From: Tricholoma matsutake
Lineage: Eukaryota; Basidiomycota; Agaricomycetes; Agaricales; Tricholomataceae
NCBI GenBank assembly: GCA_026075535.2
Contig: AP026546.1
Span: 3,782,001 to 3,846,000 of the forward strand
Length of the DNA stretch: 64,000 nucleotides
Reading direction: 5' to 3'
The translations under genes and the position numbers were made by a program. Numbering within the stretch: position 1 is the first letter of the stretch; each line of letters opens with the position of its first letter. The notes below the pieces were generated by a model. That model searched no databases. It was not told the origin of the DNA and worked only from the letters and a program-made list of their open reading frames with translations. Shown one piece after another: positions 57,241 through 64,000 of this stretch.

Positions 57241-58078
57241 TAGTGTTTAAAGGTCCAGTCTGTAGGACCGAAAAAAAGACCGAAACTGAACTGAACTGGA
57301 CCGATTAGGACCGGACCAGTGGTCTATTTATGGACCGGTCTTTTTCAGTCCAGTTGCTGGTCTTTCATTTTGAAAAATATAGTAGGACCAATGAAAAACC
57401 AGTTAAAACCGGTTGCGACCAGTCTTTCGTCCCAACGTATGTTAGACCTTACTCCCACACATATTTACTTCATTTTCGGTCCCTGGATCATCAAAAACGG
57501 TCAAGAATTGGTTGAGATATGACCAAAAACATTTTTGTATGAGTATTTTGTTGTATCAGAACAACTTTGATTGCATTGCCTATTACCTGAGCTATAATTT
57601 TTTTTGTACAGCTATATAACATCATAAAAGTAACAACAACACACCTAATCATCTGTACCATGGAATTTTATTTATATAACAGCCCAAATGAGTGCAACTA
57701 CAAACTACAAATTACAAACTACAAACTGCAACTTGAATGCATGTCCTTTTGGTTTTGGCCATATCTCAGTCAAATCTTGACGGAATTGCTTAAATGTTGG
57801 ATCGGTCTATGGAGTATTACAATCTCTATCTATGAATATAATATATATGAGGTGATGGTCATATTTGTTGAGATACATATGGGTTATTTGGCACAATAAA
57901 TTTTATGACAAAAAACCGGTCCGAACCAGTCTTTTTTTGGTCCATGGACTGATTAGGACCAGTCCTAAAGGGTCCGGTTGCGGTCCTCCAATATCTGGGT
58001 CGGTCCTAGACCGGTTGCAGTTGCTGGTTGCCCCATTTGGAAGTCAAAAACCGGACTGGACTGGACCTTTAAACACTA
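57241..58078. mobile_element. 838-bp hAT-like element, TAGTGTTTAAAGGTCC ends
   Basis: Ends TAGTGTTTAAAGGTCCAGT and the inverse, identical in type to the 48319-49999 element, with GGACCGGT/ACCGGTCC motifs in both arms. No ORF of note. The flanks (CATATCGA and TTCACTCA) do not match, so the flanking sequence has been rearranged or the ends belong to different insertions. Confidence 0.7.
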
Positions 58079-58109
58079 TTCACTCATCAGGTTTCCATGA
58101 GCCATGCGT

Positions 58110-58250
58110 GTTTTCTTCCTCTTCCATCCCTCTTCTATGTGTTCCTTATGCATTTTCTATGTGTTCCTTATGTGCATCTTCTATGTGTTCCTTACATGTT
58201 TTCTAGATGCTCCTTATGCATTTTCTATGTGTTCCCTATGCATTCCCTGC
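58110..58250. repeat. imperfect tandem repeat of TTCTATGTGTTCCTTATGCA
   Basis: About five to six degenerate copies of a 20-26-bp unit, in the gap between two hAT-like elements. Confidence 0.65.
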
Positions 58251-58261
58251 TCCACTCTAGT

Positions 58262-58625
58262 TAGTGTTGCCACTGGCTCAGCTGAGGTTTTTCAATAAAA
58301 GGGCTATAACATGCCAGATAAATTTCCTAAATTCACCAGGTTATTTGAGCATATGGATGGGCCCATAAGCCGAGGGGTTGTTTGCCAACATTAGCTGAAC
58401 TAATAAATTGTCCCTGAGTTATTTAATAAACAAAATTTGGCTTGATGGCTCGGCTTGAAATCAAAGCCAAGTAAATAAGTCAGGAACGGGGGATCCGATC
58501 AGATAATGTTGGCAGATGACCCCTCGGCTTATGGGCCCATCAATATCCTAGTGAATTTAGGAAATTTATCTGGTAGGCTATAGCCATTTTATTGAAAAAC
58601 CTCGGCTGAGCCAGTGGCAACACTA
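58262..58625. mobile_element. 364-bp hAT-like MITE, TAGTGTTGCCACTGGCTC ends
   Basis: Inverted ends of about 40 bp (TAGTGTTGCCACTGGCTCAG...) are nearly perfect. ACTCTAGT (58254-58261) and GCTCTAGT (58626-58633) flank it, 7/8 matching. Confidence 0.85.
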
Positions 58626-58679
58626 GCTCTAGTAGGAGTAGGTGGGGCTGGCTTTGGACTCTGCTGAAACTGTTGGAGT

Positions 58680-59752
58680 TAGTGATGTGCAGGGCCCAGC
58701 TTGGCTTGAAAGCTGGGGCTTGGGCTCGGCTTGAGCAGGCTCAGGCTTTGATACATCGTGAGCTGGGCCCTAGTAGCAGGCTTGGCTCAGCTCAGGTTTA
58801 GGCCATGGCTTGAGTAGGGAATCTGAAAATCTCATAGAGGATATAAATATAATGGTAAAAATACCTCAAAAAGTCAGTTAAAACTAAGTCTGACAGACTT
58901 ACCATAGTTGATCCCTAGTACATGAGCAAGCATTGATGTATAGCATATGTATAGGCTCATGTATATAAGAGGGAGTTGGGACCATGAGTCTAAGTTTTGG
59001 TATGAACTTGAAGTTGCAGTGTTCAACATTGTGCGGAACTTGCTGCTGACATCGATCAACGATGCACAATTTGTTCAACACCCCTCTTGTTGTTCTGCTC
59101 AGCGTAGTTGCAACATGGGCTCTTCTTTCTACTTATGATATTAATACTTTTTTTCTTCTTACTTTAGATCATTGCTTTCAATATACCACTTTTGACATAC
59201 CCTGACAACGAAATTTTCTTGATCTCAACTGCGAGGGCCCAGGTTTGATTCAGCTGAGCTTGAATTGTATACACCGCTTCTGGTGTGATTCATCTGATGT
59301 TTGGGGAGATCTGCCTGGCAGGACAGCCACAAGGCATGTATTCACCAAATATGTTCCTTTTTTGGCTGACCCCATTGATCGAGTTAACCCCTCCTTCACA
59401 AGCTTGAATTCGGACAGTACTCACCCTTGGTGCAATCATGCACACCCACCTATCCCAGCTCCCCAACTCCTACATCATCTGTGCAGCTCCTGGTAAGCTA
59501 GACATTAGGCATTTGCTTACTGCTGTGCCCCAGGAGCTTCCAATTTGCAAGAAGAGGAGTTGAGAAGTGCACAATGAAGCGCTGGTGAATCACAGCCACC
59601 AAGCCAGGGCTCAAGGGCTCAGCTCAGGCTTCAGAAACATTGAGCTGAGCCCTAGGCCCTACCAAGCCTCCTCTAAGGCTCGGCTCGGCTCAGGTTTCCA
59701 GGGCTCAGCAGCTGGGGCTTAAGGGCTTTGGGCCAGGCCTTACACATCACTA
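58680..59752. mobile_element. 1.07-kb hAT-like element, TAGTGATGTGCAGGG ends
   Basis: The ends TAGTGATGTGCAGGGCCCAG and the inverse of TAGTGATGTGTAAGGCCTGG resemble those of the 14.8-kb hAT element. Arms are rich in GGCTCAGC motifs. No clear 8-bp duplication, but the sequence left of the element (GGCTTTGGACTCTGCTGAAA) recurs to its right near 59818. No transposase is visible. Confidence 0.65.
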
Positions 59753-60167
59753 GTGGGCTGCTGCATTATGCTGCTATGCATTCTCTGCTTCACCCTGGTA
59801 AAAATAGGCAGGGCCAGCTTTGGACTCTACTGAAACTATTGGGGTGGGCTTTGTCTGTCTTATGTAAGAGTGCCTCTTACATCATCACTACATTATCACA
59901 TGCCACTCCATTATCACATGTCATTCCATTAATATATAGTCTATACTTGAGTGCATGTACTGTATTCTAGAATCCCCCTTCAAATCATATTAAGTTCCTT
60001 ACAGTTTTTGTGCCCTTGAGTCTTGAGTGTTGGAAGCCCTGGCTTCCTTCCACTTTTTTTTTATAACGAGCTTACTATCCACACTCTAGTACTCTCTCAT
60101 GATGCACATCTTTTCTTTACCCTGCCAACCCTGAAATTTCCAAAATGGTCATTTTTTTTCACACTAG

Positions 60168-61353
60168 TGATGATGCTCAACCCGGGAAAACCACCAGAAC
60201 TGCCGATGAGGCAATCGATGATGTTTGCGATGAGTCCGAGGAGGGTTGCAAGACGTTCTGAATGTTCATGGTCAAACCTCTGAGAAGTTTACTAGTTAAC
60301 ACTAGTTGTGAAGGTAGTGTTATGCGAGACGAAGGCATTTGTTGTGGCCCGATCGAGTATCGATCAATATTGAGGGTGATCAACGAGATCAACGGCGAAC
60401 GAGTTTTATTGTCAATGGTCGATATGTGAATTATGGGGACCTTTCAATAGGCCGATGGTATACGAAGGGTGTGGCAAACTGCTATGAAGTGTTGGAAGGG
60501 TTGCTAGAACTAATGACGAGTGGATCAAGGGAGGATCAAGGATGCGATGATTGCAGAGGTTTCTCATCGATCGAGAAAACCCGCAGAGACTTAGATTGTT
60601 TTAGAAAGCTGATCGGATGCTTAGAACTGTATACAAGATGATATGTGAAGACGATTTCTTGTTATTTCCAAGTAGATACTACAGAGTTTTATATGTTTTA
60701 AAGAAACTTCCTAAAATGGAATGAGAAACATGTGTAGAACATGAGGCAAAAGATATGAGTTAAGGCACAAGGCCATAAAGGAGACTGGAATCCAAACAAG
60801 AAAGATATATATATCATATGATGAAAGAGTAATAAAAGGAAAGAACTAAAAGAGACTGTCCTTTGTGTATAAACTGCGCTAAGTCTCGCAATAATGTGTC
60901 CAGTGGGTTCTGTGCACGATAGGGACTTGGAACGAGGCTGACCTATGATCAGCAGGTTTGAGCACGAGTTGGAATACGTCCTAGTGCATGGTCTTCCACC
61001 CTTTAGATAACGAAGGCGGCACCCAATGTCGCTTGTAGTTTCTCGATATCAATCGATGACACTCGACGATGCTCGACGATGCTTGATCGCGGTTGCAGCT
61101 TGTTCGAAGTTGGTTGGGGATGTTCGATGGTCATGTAGGGGAATCTTAGTGACTTTCGGGGTAGTTCTAAGGTTGTGCGATGTGGGCTTTTGATACGATC
61201 GATGTCGCTGGTGATGTTTCGACGTGGTCAATATGATATCGTGATCGATAGAGTGGGTCGCGCTGCATCTGGGACATCGTAGGAGTTAGGCAATGTGATT
61301 AGAATGATGCTAAGGTGTTGAACCGGTCCTTGAGCCGAGAAGATGACCTATCA
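60168..61353 (+). mobile_element. LTR, family L (copy 4, divergent, CpG-rich)
   Basis: It starts TGATGATGCTCAACCCGGG and ends GACCTATCA. It shares with copies 1 and 2 the ends and a middle block (around 60730-60890: ACATGAGGCAAA, CATATGATGAAAGAGTAATA). The rest is divergent and full of CGAT/TCGA. No second LTR or gag-pol is found, so it is solo or truncated. Confidence 0.55.
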
Positions 61354-62560
61354 CCGGACACAGAACAACAGCACTTCCTCCCTGAACTATCATCAATTAT
61401 ACTCTCGTTTATACACCGCCTATACCCCATCTCCACCCCATGCATCTCACTCAGCTGCAGACACATCAGAACAATGGTTACCAACCCTGCACATCTCCCC
61501 ATCAGACATGTCACCACAAACATGCCTGTGCCTCACATCGCTGCCTCGTCATCAACGATGATGTCTACAGCTGGGGACGCCCCCCGCCCAGCCAACCCCA
61601 GCATACCCACTACTCCTGCTAAATGCTGCAAACCATGCCCATCACTTCTGCAACAACTACGACTGCCCACAGCCCTAGCAGCTATCATACTTCCTCCAGC
61701 TCTGTTTCAGTCTCCATCACTCATTTTCTACCTGCTGCCTCCCTGTTATGTCAACCCCCCTCCCCCTGCTCCTCATTCAATCCCCCTCTGGTGTTCTTCG
61801 GTGTTGCAGGCTCTCATTCTGATGATGCCCACTCTGTTTCGCTGGCAGCCACCTCTTCCCACCCCTCACCCCATGTCTTAGGACCCCCTGTGTCTCATTT
61901 CACCGACGCCAACTGTCCTCTACCCTCCTGTCTCTTTTCGGCACCCCTCTGCCTTGTTTCACCTTAGCCACTGGTGTTCAACACCCTTGCAGCATTGAAG
62001 CATTTTTTTTTTTATGCTCACTTCCCTGGAGCTGACTCTCTGGTACCACCCAGTCTCCACAACCAGGCCCCAAAATTCCCAGATGTGCTCATCACCAACA
62101 GCACTACCCTCATCCAGAGCTACCAATTGGTCACCACCATTACATTACCAATGCTCTCATTTGCCATCGATGAGAGATGCTCCCTGTAGCAAACCTCCCC
62201 GCAAACAGTATCGTTCATCACACTCTCCTACATCAGCTCACGCCTTTCATGCATCTCAACATGACCATCTCCCTCCATCTCCATATTCATCTTCAGTGAG
62301 AAGTGACTCTGGGGACTATTCTCCTTGTTCTAGGGGTCGATGGCTATCGGTTCCCTGCTGTCTTCAAGACCAAGTCAAGCACTAAATGGGGATGAATCAT
62401 GGAACAGGAGCATGTTACCCATTCATTTTTTTCTTGTCGGCTTTCCACTCTGTCCCCTGCTCCAAAATGGCCCCCAGCACCTCGCATACGGTGAGACTCA
62501 CTGCTGAACCCACCTAGATCAGTCCATCCAACTCCCCAGCCCCCCATTTTCAACCCAAGA
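61354..62560 (+). other. Pro/Ser/Thr-rich ORF region, unrecognised
   Basis: A 188-codon frame (61315-61881) and overlapping frames are Pro/Ser/Thr-rich and end without recognisable domains. Codon choice and composition do not settle whether any is translated. It directly follows the LTR, so a decayed gag is possible but unproven. Confidence 0.3.
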
Positions 62561-63372
62561 CATGCCTATTCGCTCGCCACACCACCATCGCTGACAGCAA
62601 TGCTGACCACTGCTAACACCTCCGAAACGATGACCTGGATGCTGCCTAGCACACAAGCGACTATCTACACCTCGGACACAGCTAAGCTGGCTGTAAACGA
62701 CATACACAAACTGTCTATGGTAGGGACTGCCATGGATGGCCATGATCCAGATGACCATCCGTGGATACCATATATGGATGGATGGCAATGGATATGGATA
62801 TCACATGGGTGGTATCCATGGGTTACTATAAATATATGAGTAAATATGGATAAGGAATGACACAGTGGGTAACACCAGATAATCCCATCATGGGTATGGG
62901 TTTGGGATTGCTGAACACCATACCCTTACCCACAGTGTTACAGGTATCACAAGTACCAGCACCTGACCTTCCCACAATACAAGCCTAAGAATAGTGAGGC
63001 ATCCCATGTCTGCCTCACTATTTCTAGGCTTGATTCCATCAAAACCCTACCACCAGTTCTCATGCCAATCACCACCCAATCACCGTCTCCCATGGTTGAT
63101 CAACACATGCCACAGCCTTGGCTAGTGTCACACTCATCATCCCCAATGTTGAGCATGCTATTCCACTCATTCCTGGCCCTTTCCCTTCACTTTTTTTTGG
63201 TAGATAACACTTATGTATGTATATATAGTGTTAATAAACAGTGGTTTATGAGTCCTTAATGGAGGTATTACAGACTCATTCTTCAAACCTGGAATCAATG
63301 AAAATTTCAGCGTTACCATTTTTCTGTGTCTGTTTTCCCCCATCATTTACTAACCATGTGAGTCAAAAATTT

Positions 63373-63815
63373 ATAGTGATGTTATACATCAGTTTTTTGA
63401 GCTGAGTTTCAAAATGACATGTATGTAGTGATGGGACCATCCATATATGGAATATAGTCATGTTATATACCATTCTGATCAGTTTTTTGAGCTGAGTTCA
63501 AAAATGACATCAGGAGAGTCATGTGACCATGATATAAATAGTGATGTTATATACCATTCTGATCAATTTCTTGAGCTGAGTTCAAAAATGGCATTGGGAG
63601 AGTCATGTGACTTCATAAATCATATTATATATACCATTCTGATCGGTTTGAGCTGAGTTCAAAAATGATATTGGGAGAGTCATGTGACTTACCATAAATG
63701 GAATATAGTGATGTTATATACCATTCTAACCAGGATTTTGAGCTGAGTTTGAAAATGACATCTACATAGTGATGTGATTTACCATTCATGAAATATAGTC
63801 ATGTTATATACTTGG
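63373..63815. repeat. tandem repeat, about 83-bp unit, 5 copies
   Basis: Units built around TAGTGATGTTATATACCATT, TTGAGCTGAGTTCAAAAATG and GAGAGTCATGTGAC start near 63373, 63457, 63539, 63623, 63706 and 63795. The copies diverge by substitutions and small indels. Confidence 0.85.
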
Positions 63816-64000
63816 GGGTGAGGGCCAATTCTGGCAAGTACGAGTCCTTATGTTATTTTATTTTATTATATAGCATATCTGTTAAATCTAAATCTAATAG
63901 TGATTCTATATTTATGGGAAAGTATTATTGGCTAATAATTAGGACAGTATTTATATTTATATATTTAGCTTATTTGGACATATCCATTGAATCTAAATAT

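Noticed and set aside
57233..58086. 8-bp duplication around the 57241-58078 element
   Set aside because: CATATCGA and TTCACTCA do not match, so none was claimed although the inverted ends are clear.
61315..61881. 188-codon ORF as a real gene
   Set aside because: It begins inside the LTR, is Pro/Ser-rich, and shows no domain; described only as an unrecognised region.
63373..63815. CRISPR-like array
   Set aside because: Units are contiguous, diverged and lack unique spacers; the genome is eukaryotic.

Overview
The window looks like a repeat-rich stretch of a basidiomycete (Agaricomycete) nuclear genome. The evidence is 46-66 nt GT-AG introns, KDZ (Kyakuja-Dileera-Zisupton) transposases with their Cys-cluster domains, chromodomain Ty3/gypsy elements, and a ZZ-finger gene of a type I associate with mushrooms. 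I cannot name the species. Only one gene appears intact and host-like: the ZZ-finger gene at 26.9-28.1 kb. A second host-type locus, an N-myristoyltransferase (NMT) gene at 23.7-25.2 kb, keeps its intron structure but carries three in-frame TGA codons.

Layout. 0-1.1 kb: gag-like ORF on the minus strand, running off the left edge. 2.1-10.5 kb: two convergent genes between inverted repeats, a GRF-finger/Cys-rich gene (+) and a KDZ transposase (-); the first is broken by a solo LTR and a 2.3-kb hAT-like element. 10.7-12.3 kb: Tc1/mariner-like element with very long inverted arms. 12.3-16.7 kb: decayed Ty1/copia element with a foldback MITE in its integrase and an inverted RNase H segment. 17.7-19.1 kb: gypsy gag fragment. 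21.5-23.6 kb: non-autonomous DNA transposon. 23.7-25.2 kb: NMT pseudogene. 25.7 kb: MITE. 26.9-28.1 kb: ZZ gene. 28.2-29.0 kb: two MITEs. 29.5-35.2 kb: complete but dead gypsy element with 238-bp LTRs. 35.6-38.05 kb: small LTR element with 136-bp LTRs and an unrelated coiled-coil gene. 38.96-53.77 kb: 14.8-kb hAT transposon splitting a second KDZ gene and itself filled with a chromovirus, an LTR and another hAT-like element. 55.3-59.8 kb: cluster of non-autonomous elements. 60.2-61.35 kb: CpG-rich LTR. 63.4-63.8 kb: tandem repeat.

Most of the DNA is nested mobile elements, and many insertions can be proved internally by target-site duplications or by an uninterrupted paralogue in the same window. 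Two cross-cutting patterns stand out. First, most premature stops inside recognisable coding regions are TGA at positions where an arginine is expected, as if CGA had become TGA by C-to-T change at CpG. Second, a cassette of short hairpins, each followed by an intron-like GT...AG segment, recurs inside non-autonomous elements that have different terminal inverted repeats.
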